Positions 9,608-17,267 of a DNA stretch of 64,000 nt are shown piece after piece (position 1 is the first letter of the stretch; each line of letters starts with the position of its first letter). Source of the stretch: Desulfitibacter sp. BRH_c19 (lineage in GTDB: Bacteria > Bacillota > DSM-16504 > Desulfitibacterales > Desulfitibacteraceae); NCBI GenBank assembly GCA_001515945.1, contig LOER01000026.1, forward strand, positions 1 to 64,000. Reading direction: 5' to 3'. The position numbers were made by a program, and so were the translations under genes. The notes under the pieces are model-generated. The model saw only the letters and a list, made by a program, of their open reading frames with translations, did not search any database and was not told where the DNA came from.

Positions 9608-10249
9608 ATGTTAAAAAAGATCTTATCTAATAATGAAATTTATAAAATTTTAAAAGAGAGAATCATTCAGCTAGAATACGACCCGGGTGAAATTCTTAAT
9701 GAAAACGATATTGCTAATGAATTTGAATTAAGCAGAACACCTGTGAGGAAAATATTTGAACAGCTGAAAACTAGTAAACTTCTGAATATTATTCCGAGAT
9801 ATGGAGCCCAAGTGGCACCAATAGATTTCAATTATATGAAATCTATATTTGAAGTGGTGAGAGAAATAGAGGCATATGCTACCGGGTTGGCTGCGGAAAG
9901 AATGACTGATAGTGATCTAGAAGCGTTAGATTATATAATAGATCGTTTAACAGGATATTCCATAGAGGAAGATTACAAACAGATAATTCTAGATGATGGT
10001 AATTTTCATAAGATTATATTTGATAGTTGTGATAACCCATGCCTTTCTGATATTCTTCATAACCTACATATGCATACTGAACGATTGTGGTTTTACGTCC
10101 AGAAAAATATTACAGAAAAACATCTTTTTATAGATACACTTACAAATATATTAAATGCATTAAAGGCAAGGGATTCAGAAATGGCTGTGCATTATGCAAA
10201 AGAACATACTGACATGTTCGTAGAAAAAATTAAAGAGAAATTACTATAG
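9608..10249 (+). CDS. GntR/FadR-family transcriptional regulator
   Basis: 213 residues. An N-terminal winged helix (about residues 8-70, with 'NENDIANEFELSRTPVRKI') is followed by an all-helical FCD effector-binding domain ('VREIEAYATGLAAERMTDSDL', 'DDGNFHKIIFDSCDN'). The family usually binds carboxylic or amino acids. It has its own promoter and terminator and sits directly upstream of the reductase genes, with a 19-bp palindrome in the gap, so it likely controls the grd genes in response to their substrate. The inducer is not predictable. Confidence 0.85.
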   Translation: MLKKILSNNEIYKILKERIIQLEYDPGEILNENDIANEFELSRTPVRKIFEQLKTSKLLNIIPRYGAQVAPIDFNYMKSIFEVVREIEAYATGLAAERMTDSDLEALDYIIDRLTGYSIEEDYKQIILDDGNFHKIIFDSCDNPCLSDILHNLHMHTERLWFYVQKNITEKHLFIDTLTNILNALKARDSEMAVHYAKEHTDMFVEKIKEKLL

Positions 10250-10250
10250 C

Positions 10251-10300
10251 AGTAAACCCCTGTTGGCCAAGACCTCAAGCCAATAGGGGTTTACTTTTTT
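10251..10300 (+). terminator. Strong Rho-independent terminator after gntR
   Basis: AGTAAACCCCT (10251-10261) pairs perfectly with AGGGGTTTACT (10285-10295); five further pairs extend the stem inward, and a T run ends it. Confidence 0.95.
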
Positions 10301-10393
10301 GAGTGGTAATAAAGAATTTAATATTATTTTAAAATATAGAAGGAACTTTTCAAAAAATATAGAATACATATAAAGTACTTGAAGTAAACCATA

Positions 10394-10412
10394 GAAATAC
10401 ATAATGTATTTC
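10394..10412 (+). promoter_or_regulatory. 19-bp palindrome, candidate operator before grdX
   Basis: GAAATACAT-A-ATGTATTTC is a perfect inverted repeat around one central base. It lies between the gntR terminator and the grd genes, where a GntR-type dimer could bind. Assignment to that regulator is inference. Confidence 0.5.
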
Positions 10413-10468
10413 AGGGTCATAGGAAAGATTAAATCTATCTTATTGAAATAAAGCAGGGGGATGATTTT

Positions 10469-10846
10469 ATAGATTATATAATTATAACAAATAACCCACT
10501 AGTCTCAGATAAATATAAGGATGTTTACAAAATAATTTTTGTAAATGGTTGCGTAGAAGATACGTTAAAGAAAGTCAGAAATTTTATTCATCAGGGACAT
10601 ATCCTTGTCAATCATCCATTACCTGCAAGTTTAAGAATGCTATTTTCGCCATATCGTTCAATTGCTATTGAAAATGGAAGTGGAAAAGTTAATGCATTTC
10701 ATGTCGATATAATAGAAAATAGTATTTTAAAATATAAAAGGCACATGGATGTACGTAAAGTTGATGAGATAAATGCAGAAGATTATAAGCTTATTGACTT
10801 GGAACTTTTTGAGTCAGCTATTAAATTTCAGATAGGAAATGTTTAA
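10469..10846 (+). CDS. grdX: GrdX-like protein with an abnormal start
   Basis: About 125 residues beginning 'IDYIIITNNPLVSDKY', which fits GrdX, a small protein of unknown function encoded with glycine, sarcosine and betaine reductase genes. No ATG, GTG or TTG exists at the N-terminal end of this frame. AGGGGG at 10456-10460 points to an ATA codon at 10469. The only nearby ATG (10461) is one base out of frame and ends after three codons; one extra T in its T run would restore an ordinary start. The next in-frame ATG (10637) would delete half the protein. Possible explanations are AUA initiation, frameshifting, mutation or a sequence error. Confidence 0.7.
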   Translation: MDYIIITNNPLVSDKYKDVYKIIFVNGCVEDTLKKVRNFIHQGHILVNHPLPASLRMLFSPYRSIAIENGSGKVNAFHVDIIENSILKYKRHMDVRKVDEINAEDYKLIDLELFESAIKFQIGNV

Positions 10847-10875
10847 TTTTTCAAAATCTTTAGGAGGTGATTTTT

Positions 10876-12162
10876 TTGAAGTTAGAAATTGGAAGAATTA
10901 AGATTAATAATGTCCAATTTGGTGATGAAACCATTGTGAATAATGGTACTTTAATTGTAAACAAAGGAGCCCTAATAGCTAAGTTAAAAGAGGATGAAAG
11001 AATTGAGGAAGTTGAAGTAGATATTGCAATTCCAGGGGAAAGGGTAAGAATTATTCCTGTAAAAGATGTTATAGAGCCAAGGGTAAAAGTTGAAGGAGAT
11101 GGAAACGGTTTTCCTGGAGTATCTACAAAAATGGCACAGGTTGGAGAAGGAAAAACCCATGTTTTGTATGGCGCTGCTATTGTTACGGTAGGTGATATTG
11201 TTGGTTTTCAGGAAGGTGTAATTGATATGTGGGGTGAAGGTGCAAAATGGACACCCTTTTCCAAGACGTACAATCTGGTAGTTAATATAACTCCAGTAGA
11301 AGGTATTGATCCCCATGCACATGAGACTACTCTTAGAATTGCAGGTCTTAAGGCTGCCGAATTTGTTGGAGAAGCTGGGAGAAATGTAAAACCAGACGAG
11401 GTATTAACTTATGAAATAGGAACCCTAGCAGAAGAAACCGCTAAAAATCCAAATCTACCTAAAGTGGCATATGTGGAGATGTTAATATCTCAGGGCTTAC
11501 TTCATAGTGGATATGTGTATGGGGTAAATAGTCAACAAATGCTTCCAACACTAATGCATCCAAATGAGGAACTAGATGGCGCTGTTATCAGCGGGAACTG
11601 TGTTGCGGCTTGTGATAAAATAACAACTTACCAGCATCAGAACAATTCAGTATTGCTAGATTTATATGAGCAACATGGCAAAGAGATTAATTTTGTTGGT
11701 GTTATTCTTACCCCGGAACATACTACAATGGATGGTAAAATTCTTGCTTGTGATTATACAGCAAAGATTTGTAAAATGCTTGGGGTCGATGGAGTTATTG
11801 TGTCAGAAGAAGGGTACGGAAACCCTGATTCAGACTTATTGATGATTTGTAAAAGATTAGAAAACTCAGGGATAAAGACTGTCTTAATTACTGATGAGTG
11901 TACAGGGTGGGATGGGAAGTCTCAACCTCTAGTTGATACTGCTCCTGAGGCAGTAGCAGTAATATCAGGTGGTAATGTTAGTCATGTAATTACTTTGCCT
12001 CCTGCTAAGAAAGTACTTGGTAATGTTGCAGCAATCAGTACACTTGCTGGCGGTTGGGATGGGTCTTTAAAGGAAAACGGTAAAATAATGTGTGAATTGA
12101 ATGCTGTTATAGGTTCTACTTCAGAAATTGGATTCCACTATTGTACATGTAAACTATATTAA
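10876..12162 (+). CDS. grdI: Glycine/sarcosine/betaine reductase component B, alpha/beta proprotein
   Basis: 428 residues from TTG 10876, placed by AGGAGGTGA at 10862-10870; an in-frame GTG at 10867 lies inside that site. The start 'MKLEIGRIKINNVQFGDET' and the 'SGNCVAACDKITTYQHQNN' stretch are diagnostic of GrdE/GrdG/GrdI proproteins. These cleave themselves before a cysteine, which becomes the pyruvoyl group that forms a Schiff base with the substrate amine; here it is Cys242, the number I recall for C. sticklandii GrdE. Whether the complex is for glycine, sarcosine or betaine cannot be told from sequence alone, so grdI (betaine) is tentative. The selenoprotein subunit follows 25 bases later. 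Confidence 0.9.
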   Translation: MKLEIGRIKINNVQFGDETIVNNGTLIVNKGALIAKLKEDERIEEVEVDIAIPGERVRIIPVKDVIEPRVKVEGDGNGFPGVSTKMAQVGEGKTHVLYGAAIVTVGDIVGFQEGVIDMWGEGAKWTPFSKTYNLVVNITPVEGIDPHAHETTLRIAGLKAAEFVGEAGRNVKPDEVLTYEIGTLAEETAKNPNLPKVAYVEMLISQGLLHSGYVYGVNSQQMLPTLMHPNEELDGAVISGNCVAACDKITTYQHQNNSVLLDLYEQHGKEINFVGVILTPEHTTMDGKILACDYTAKICKMLGVDGVIVSEEGYGNPDSDLLMICKRLENSGIKTVLITDECTGWDGKSQPLVDTAPEAVAVISGGNVSHVITLPPAKKVLGNVAAISTLAGGWDGSLKENGKIMCELNAVIGSTSEIGFHYCTCKLY

Positions 12163-12187
12163 TCATAGTTTGAAAGGAGGATAAGAC

Positions 12188-13621
12188 ATGTTAAAGCATG
12201 ATAAAACTACATTTAAGGTTTTATACTATGTAAATCAGTTTTTTGGTCAGATTGGGGGAGAAGATAAAGCAGGCATCGAACCAATGTTTAAAAAGGAAAG
12301 TATTGGGCCTGCCCTAGGTTTTGCCAGCTTAATAAAAAGTATCAGACCATTAGGCATTCCCCATGACGATACACCGATAGCTGCTGCTAGAGATGCCCGA
12401 ACAATCGACATAATGAAATCCGCAAATGAAGGGGGAGAAATCGTTGGTACCATTATTTGTGGAGATAACTATTTTAATGAAAACAAAGAGAAATCACTAG
12501 AATACATTTTAAATATAGTAAAAGAGGTTAAACCCGATATCTTGGTGGCTGGTCCAGCCTTTAATGCTGGCAGGTATGGTATGGCATGTGGTGAAATTGC
12601 CAAAGCAGTAGTTGATCAACTGAAGATACCTGTTGTAACTGGAATGTATATAGAAAACCCGGGAGTAGAAACATGTAAGGACAAAGCAATAGTAGTTAGC
12701 GTTGGAAATTCTGCAGCGGGAATGCGTAAGGCGTTACCAGCCATGGCAAATATTGTAAAGAAGATTGCTTTCGGAGTTGAATTAGGTCCTCCACAGGAAG
12801 AAGGTTATATTCCCCAGGGAATTAGAAAAACAGTAATTGTTGATAAAAGAGGCTCAAAAAGGGCAGTAGATATGCTGCTTAAAAGACTTAAGGGTGAAGA
12901 ATTTGAAACAGAGCTTCCAATGCCTGTCTTTGATATGGTAGATCCAGCTCCACCGATTAAAGATTTAAAGAAGGCAAATATTGCATTAGTTACTAGTGGT
13001 GGAATCGTGCCAAAGGGTAATCCTGATAGACTACAGTCTGCTAGTGCTCAGAAATGGTGCAAATATGATGTAAGTAGAAAGGATTCCCTTGATCAAAGTG
13101 CATTGCTAGGAACAGTAGATGAGTTTTGCACAGTACATGGTGGTTATGACCCTGTATATGCTAACAAGTTCCCTGATAGGATTGCTCCACTAGACATTTT
13201 AAAGAAGATGGTTAAACAAAAATATATTGGTCAGGTCTACGAATGGTTCTATACAACTACGGGAACAGGAACATCAGTATCAAACTCAGTTAAGTTTGGA
13301 CAGGAAATAGGTGCCGAATTGAAAAAGGCAGGTGTAGATGGAGTTATCCTTACATCCACCTGAGGCACATGTACTCGTTGCGGTGCAACGATGGTTAAAG
13401 AAATTGAAAGGTATGGCATTCCAATTGTTCACATGGCTACGATAACTACAATTTCACAGTCAGTTGGTGCAAACAGGATCGTACCTACTGTGGCAATTCC
13501 ATATCCAGTAGGCAACCCGGCTTTGACACATGAAGAGGAAAATGAAATGAGATATAATCTTGTTAAGAAAGCTGTAGACTCACTAGTGTCGAAGGTTACA
13601 GGACCAACATTGTTTGAATAG
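12188..13621 (+). CDS. grdH: Glycine/sarcosine/betaine reductase component B, selenoprotein gamma subunit
   Basis: 477 residues when the TGA at 13361-13363 is read as selenocysteine (Sec392). The flanking sequence 'VILTST-U-GTCTRCGATMVKE' is the UxxCxxC site of GrdB/GrdF/GrdH, and the family continues without a break to 13621, ending 'GPTLFE'. The subunit attacks the substrate Schiff base and passes a carboxymethyl-selenoether to component A (GrdA). GrdA, GrdC, GrdD and thioredoxin genes are not in the window and must be elsewhere. ATG start behind GAAAGGAGG. Substrate type uncertain, so the symbol is provisional. Automatic callers would split it into two genes at the TGA. Confidence 0.92.
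13375..13391 (+). promoter_or_regulatory. Bacterial SECIS hairpin for Sec392
   Basis: TCGTTGC-GGT-GCAACGA is a perfect 7-bp stem with a three-base loop. It begins 11 bases after the UGA and spans 17 bases, the geometry known for the minimal E. coli fdhF SECIS, and has G and U in the loop. Confidence 0.85.
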
Positions 13622-13649
13622 ACAAAAAGTAATAATGAATATAGGAAAA

Positions 13650-13770
13650 ATAAGGATGCGATACGCATGGCGATTAACTAGGTGGTGAAAGTCCACTATG
13701 GGGGTTTGTAGCAACCATTAGGAGATCGAAGTAGTTGTTTGACCAAAAAGTAAATCTGTGATTAAATGTT
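13650..13770 (+). mobile_element. Possible group II intron 5' (domain I) remnant
   Basis: The stretch shows nested small hairpins (ATGCG-ATA-CGCAT; GTGG-TGAAAGT-CCAC; GGTT-TGTAGC-AACC). The segment 'TAACTAGGTGGTGAAAGTCC' reminds me of domain I of clostridial group II introns. No maturase gene, domain V or 3' end follows, so if correct it is a 5' fragment. It lies between the reductase operon and the sigma-factor gene. Recognition is from memory; another structured RNA is possible. Confidence 0.4.
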
Positions 13771-13836
13771 CCTAAGAATGAAAATTACCTTGTTAAGCTT
13801 ATTGTGAACCTAAATAATAGCTGGCAAAACATAATA

Positions 13837-13857
13837 TAACGTAAACATATTACGTTA
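13837..13857 (+). promoter_or_regulatory. Inverted repeat upstream of the ECF sigma gene
   Basis: TAACGTAA-ACATA-TTACGTTA, perfect 8-bp arms, about 30 bases before the GTG start. Candidate operator or promoter-overlapping site. Confidence 0.45.
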
Positions 13858-13885
13858 AAAATATTAAGTGTTGGAGGATATAGAC

Positions 13886-14665
13886 GTGGAGTCATCCTAC
13901 TTTTCTGACCTAATAAATAAATATAGCAAAAAAGTATATAATTTTGCTTACCATACTATGGGTAATAGACAAGATGCTGAAGATGTTGTTCAAGAAACCT
14001 TTCTTCAGGTTTATAGAAATCTTCATAATTTTCGAGGTGACAGCAATATTTATACATGGATATATAAAATTGCTTTAAACACATGTCTTCAATTAAAAAA
14101 ACAAAAAGATAAGGCATATGTTGAAGATTTAGAAGACAAGATTACCCTGTACAAGGATAAAATATCTTTTCAGCAACAAAAAGACTGCTATAGTAATCCG
14201 GAAAATGCAGCTTTAATAAACGAATTAGTAAAAGATATTAGAAACGAATGTCATCAAATAGTAATGCAGAAGCTTCCTGAAAAGCAAAGGCTGGTTTTTA
14301 TTATGAGGGTAGTTCTTGATCTTACATACCAGGAAATATCCAATACATTAGGAATATCTGAGAATGTAATTAAGTCTAGGCTGCATAGGGCTAGGGAAAG
14401 CCTTTTAAATCATTTCCAAAATAAATGTCAATGGTATACGCAGGGAGAATCTAGCTCCTGCTGCAGGTCAAAAGTGGGCTACATTTTAGCACAAGATACC
14501 GAGGCACTTAAAAGAGTCTATGAGGAAATGAAAGAGTTTGAGCCTATTAGTGAAAAAATTGATGTTTCAGAAAAGGAATTAAATAATTTAGAGCAGATAT
14601 ATAAACAAGTACAGCTGCCCGAACCAAATATGGAGGTTATAAAAAATTACGTTTTAAACACTTAA
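13886..14665 (+). CDS. ECF-type RNA polymerase sigma factor with C-terminal extension
   Basis: 259 residues from GTG 13886, set by GGAGGA at 13873-13878. Region 2 is seen as 'AYHTMGNRQDAEDVVQETFL' and 'FRGDSNIYTWIYKIALNTC'; region 4 as 'LPEKQRLVFIMRVVLDLTYQ' then 'ISENVIKSRLHRARESL'. After region 4 there is an extra ~75-residue tail with a Cys pair ('ESSSCCRSK') plus a separate Cys; its role is unknown, possibly sensory. No anti-sigma gene is evident, although the following 124-residue membrane protein could act as one. Two matching ECF-type promoters lie in front of the next two genes. Confidence 0.9.
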   Translation: MESSYFSDLINKYSKKVYNFAYHTMGNRQDAEDVVQETFLQVYRNLHNFRGDSNIYTWIYKIALNTCLQLKKQKDKAYVEDLEDKITLYKDKISFQQQKDCYSNPENAALINELVKDIRNECHQIVMQKLPEKQRLVFIMRVVLDLTYQEISNTLGISENVIKSRLHRARESLLNHFQNKCQWYTQGESSSCCRSKVGYILAQDTEALKRVYEEMKEFEPISEKIDVSEKELNNLEQIYKQVQLPEPNMEVIKNYVLNT

Positions 14666-14687
14666 GCAAAAAATTATTTGAAAAATC

Positions 14688-14716
14688 GTAACCTACCTTT
14701 CGTTTTTTTCTCTAAA
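14688..14716 (+). promoter_or_regulatory. ECF-type promoter A (before the 124-residue membrane protein)
   Basis: GTAACCT (14688-14694), 16-base spacer, TCTAAA (14711-14716); AAATTATTT lies 8 bases upstream of the -35. The layout resembles sigma-E class promoters and is repeated with the same spacing at 15154. Confidence 0.6.
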
Positions 14717-14744
14717 TAGAAAAGAGCGAAAGGTTTTATTTTTT
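14695..14744 (+). terminator. Terminator after the sigma gene, overlapping promoter A
   Basis: ACCTTTCG (14695-14702) pairs with CGAAAGGT (14727-14734), followed by a T-rich tract. The 5' arm coincides with the promoter spacer, so transcripts started at promoter A would lack it. Confidence 0.65.
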
Positions 14745-14759
14745 AAGGAGGGATTAAAG

Positions 14760-15134
14760 ATGCAAGTGTACAATTCATTTCTGGGCTTTGTAATTATGGG
14801 AATTATTTCATTTGGAGTGGTATTAGTAGGTCTTACGAATGTATTTATTCCTTTCATGTTAAATTATAGAGCTGCAACATTTATACTATTGATTTCAGGA
14901 TTTCTCATGTGTACTTTGGGAGCAATGGGATATGTTATGTCAAAAAATCTATTTAGTCCATTTACTCTAACGGGCACTATCCTTGGAGTACTAGCTTTAA
15001 TAATTAGCATACTCACTATTTTTAATAAAAATGTTCCATTCATACATGGTCAACGAGAGGCATTTATAACGTTAGCGATTATCATACTACTAAAAATTGT
15101 TTTAACTAGAATACATCTTTTTGTTATAAAATAA
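14760..15134 (+). CDS. Small four-helix membrane protein, function unknown
   Basis: 124 residues with about four hydrophobic segments (near residues 5-30, 33-58, 65-88 and 95-122) and short charged loops. I do not recognise the family. It follows the ECF sigma gene and has its own matching ECF-type promoter, so it may be a sigma target, or a membrane partner of the sigma factor. Start ATG with AAGGAGGG at good spacing. Confidence 0.7.
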   Translation: MQVYNSFLGFVIMGIISFGVVLVGLTNVFIPFMLNYRAATFILLISGFLMCTLGAMGYVMSKNLFSPFTLTGTILGVLALIISILTIFNKNVPFIHGQREAFITLAIIILLKIVLTRIHLFVIK

Positions 15135-15153
15135 ATAAATTATTTAATTACCC

Positions 15154-15182
15154 GTAACCTTAGCTCTTTCTTTTTATCCAAA
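15154..15182 (+). promoter_or_regulatory. ECF-type promoter B (before ferredoxin-nitroreductase)
   Basis: GTAACCT (15154-15160), 16-base spacer, TCCAAA (15177-15182), again with AAATTATTT 8 bases upstream (15137-15145). Same architecture as promoter A. Confidence 0.6.
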
Positions 15183-15213
15183 TATATAGAAAAAAGAGAA
15201 AGGGTGTTTAATA

Positions 15214-16089
15214 GTGAGCACAAATTTTATAATTGACAGAAACCTATGTAATTCTTGTGGCTTATGTGTGAGGGAATGTATACGTCATGTTAACATACCT
15301 CACCAAAAACACGTGAATCCAAAAAATCCAGCATGCAGCAGATGTTACCATTGCTTAGCAGTGTGTCCCAGCAATGCAATAAAGGTTAAGGACACATATA
15401 ATGTATCTAGTTCCTGTGGAGAATTACCAAATCCCATTAACGAGAACGATCTGAAGGCGCTTTTCTCTTTGAGGCGAAGCCATAGAAAATTCACAAAGGA
15501 AACTGTTAGTGATGAAACTCTAGAAGGATTAGTTAATTCAGCAATACTTATTCCATCAGGAGGCAATAGACATTCTTACGAATTTACCGTAATTAAGAGT
15601 GACAAAATGAAAAATAAATTAAGAGAGGCACTTACTACTATCTACAAAAGGAAAAATACTATTATTAATAATCCCATACTGAGGACAATCGCAAGTTTTA
15701 TTACAGACTCTTCTACTCGAGGGTTCCTAAAAGATAAGAATTATCGTAACCGTATGAAAGACCTTATCAACAGAATTTGTAAAAGTGAGGACCCATTGTT
15801 TTATGATGCGCCAATCGTTATAATTATCCATTCAAAGGAACAGATACCTACTCCAAAGGAAGATAGTATCCTTGCAGGATATAACATCATATTGATGGCC
15901 CAGACTATGGGATTAGGTACTTGTTTTGTTACTCTGGCTCAAAAAGCTATAAATAGTAGTAGAAAGTGCAAGGAAATATTAAATCTTTCTCCGAAGGATA
16001 ACATTAATGCAGTTATTTTGCTTGGGCATCCTGCGGCGGATTATTACAGACCAGCCCCAAGATTTCATAAAGAGATAAAATGGCTATAG
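15214..16089 (+). CDS. Ferredoxin-nitroreductase fusion protein
   Basis: 291 residues, GTG start behind AAAGGGTG. The N-terminal ~65 residues carry two [4Fe-4S] ferredoxin motifs (CNSCGLCVREC near residue 11 and CSRCYHCLAVCP near 47). The rest is an FMN-dependent nitroreductase domain ('LFSLRRSHRKFTKETV', 'SAILIPSGGNRHSYEF', 'GYNIILMAQTMGLGTCFV'). The fusion lets low-potential electrons pass from ferredoxin to the flavin. The physiological substrate is unknown. It sits under ECF-type promoter B and is followed 24 bases later by a flavodoxin-like reductase, which suggests a redox-stress or detoxification role (inference). Confidence 0.85.
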   Translation: MSTNFIIDRNLCNSCGLCVRECIRHVNIPHQKHVNPKNPACSRCYHCLAVCPSNAIKVKDTYNVSSSCGELPNPINENDLKALFSLRRSHRKFTKETVSDETLEGLVNSAILIPSGGNRHSYEFTVIKSDKMKNKLREALTTIYKRKNTIINNPILRTIASFITDSSTRGFLKDKNYRNRMKDLINRICKSEDPLFYDAPIVIIIHSKEQIPTPKEDSILAGYNIILMAQTMGLGTCFVTLAQKAINSSRKCKEILNLSPKDNINAVILLGHPAADYYRPAPRFHKEIKWL

Positions 16090-16113
16090 TTTTAGAAAGG
16101 AGAGTAATTAAAG

Positions 16114-16866
16114 ATGAAAGTATTAGCAATCATAGGAAGTCCACGTAAAGGAAATACAACTAAGGTAGTACAACAAATTGAACGAGAATTAAAAAATCAG
16201 AGGGAAGATATATGTTTTGAATATCTTTTCTTAAAAGATACTAATTTAAAATTATGTAAAGGCTGTTTTGCATGTATTGCTAAAGGTGAACATTTTTGTC
16301 CCATAAAAGATGATTTATTAATAGTTACAGAAAAAATGTTTAATGCTGATGGCATTATATTTGCTTCACCTGTTTACGTTTTTAATGTGTCAACACTTAT
16401 GAAAAACCTTATTGACCGTTTAGCCTATATGAGTCATAGACCTCAGTTTTTCGGAAAATCTGCTATGGCAGTAGTTACCTCTGGTGGAGGTGGCATTCCG
16501 GAAACCTTAAAATATCTAGAGTCAGTATTACATGGCTGGGGGTTTCGTTTTGCTGGTAAACTGGGAATTATGATGCATCCAGTAGTTGATCATTCACAGA
16601 AAATCAGTAACATAAAAAAAATAGCATATAAATTTTATGACTCATTTAAGGATAATAAGCAAATATCTCCAAGACTGAGTGAACTCTTACAGTTTCGTAT
16701 AATAAAACTTAATTCTGTTAAATTTAAAGAACATTTTCCTGCGGATTATGAATTTTATAAAGATACTAAAGATTATTATATTCAAACCCGGATTAAATTT
16801 TTTAAAAATATTTATACAAAAATTTTGGAGAAAATAATTGTTCGGTCAATGGAAAAAAGCTCGTAA
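16114..16866 (+). CDS. NADPH-dependent FMN reductase / flavodoxin-fold protein
   Basis: 250 residues. The N-terminal flavodoxin-like domain shows the FMN-binding start 'IIGSPRKGNTTKVV', the 'CKGCFACIAKGEHFCPIKDD' segment, 'FASPVYVFNVSTLMKNLIDR' and 'VTSGGGGIPETLKYLE'. The four-cysteine stretch resembles iron-sulfur flavoproteins, which can carry a cluster; the exact spacing was not checked. The C-terminal ~70 residues are basic and specific to this protein. It is in the same operon as the ferredoxin-nitroreductase (ribosome binding site AAAGGAGAG in the 24-base gap). Confidence 0.8.
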   Translation: MKVLAIIGSPRKGNTTKVVQQIERELKNQREDICFEYLFLKDTNLKLCKGCFACIAKGEHFCPIKDDLLIVTEKMFNADGIIFASPVYVFNVSTLMKNLIDRLAYMSHRPQFFGKSAMAVVTSGGGGIPETLKYLESVLHGWGFRFAGKLGIMMHPVVDHSQKISNIKKIAYKFYDSFKDNKQISPRLSELLQFRIIKLNSVKFKEHFPADYEFYKDTKDYYIQTRIKFFKNIYTKILEKIIVRSMEKSS

Positions 16867-16963
16867 ATTTGTACTAGTATTTTTTGCTATAGCCAGGTAG
16901 TAAAAAAAAGAAATACGGGTAAATTAGTAATAATCTATTCAATAATGAGGAGTGATTATTACT

Positions 16964-17089
16964 ATGGTAGGATGGGGCTTTGGTATGGACTATCAAATGC
17001 TTGTATGGGGAATTGTGCTTTTTGGGGTAGTTGGACTTTCAATATACTTACTGGTTAATCTGTTAACAAGATATAGAAAAATAGGATAA
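16964..17089 (+). CDS. 41-residue single-pass membrane protein
   Basis: ATG 16964 behind GAGGAGTG (16946-16953). The peptide begins 'MVGWGFGMDYQMLVWG' and has one hydrophobic segment (about residues 12-34) and a basic tail ending 'TRYRKIG'. The good ribosome binding site, a fitting composition and a terminator 30 bases downstream support a real small gene. No family is recognised; tiny membrane peptides often associate with larger membrane complexes, but no partner is evident here. Confidence 0.6.
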   Translation: MVGWGFGMDYQMLVWGIVLFGVVGLSIYLLVNLLTRYRKIG

Positions 17090-17117
17090 AAAAATATTTC
17101 TTTATACTTTAATACAT

Positions 17118-17145
17118 CTCTAACCATTTAGGTTAGGGTGTTTTT
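17118..17145 (+). terminator. Terminator after the small membrane protein
   Basis: CTAACC-ATTTA-GGTTAG stem extended by two pairs, followed by a T run. Confidence 0.75.
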
Positions 17146-17153
17146 CTTATTAT

Positions 17154-17250
17154 TTACCAAAGCAGAGGGGCATGTGCTTATGGAAGATATGCCTAGAACA
17201 GGCAAAACCCTTTTGGCAAAGTCTTTGGCAAAAAGTCTAGGTGAGCTGAG
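17154..17250 (+). pseudogene. MoxR-type AAA ATPase remnant
   Basis: About 30 codons match the Walker A region of MoxR ATPases ('EGHVLMEDMPRTGKTLLAKS'; the family has P-G-x-G-K-T). The frame then runs into the antisense end of the DUF2284 gene. There is no start, sensor or Walker B region, so this is a degraded scrap of a lost gene. Confidence 0.7.
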
Positions 17251-17267
17251 TGTGTGTCATCGTTTTT

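Noticed and set aside
10300-10460. Glycine riboswitch in front of the grd genes
   Set aside because: No tandem aptamer-like pattern is visible; only a palindrome and AT-rich sequence.
10984-11322. 112-codon minus-strand frame inside the grd proprotein gene
   Set aside because: Antisense to a well-recognised enzyme gene with no independent signals.
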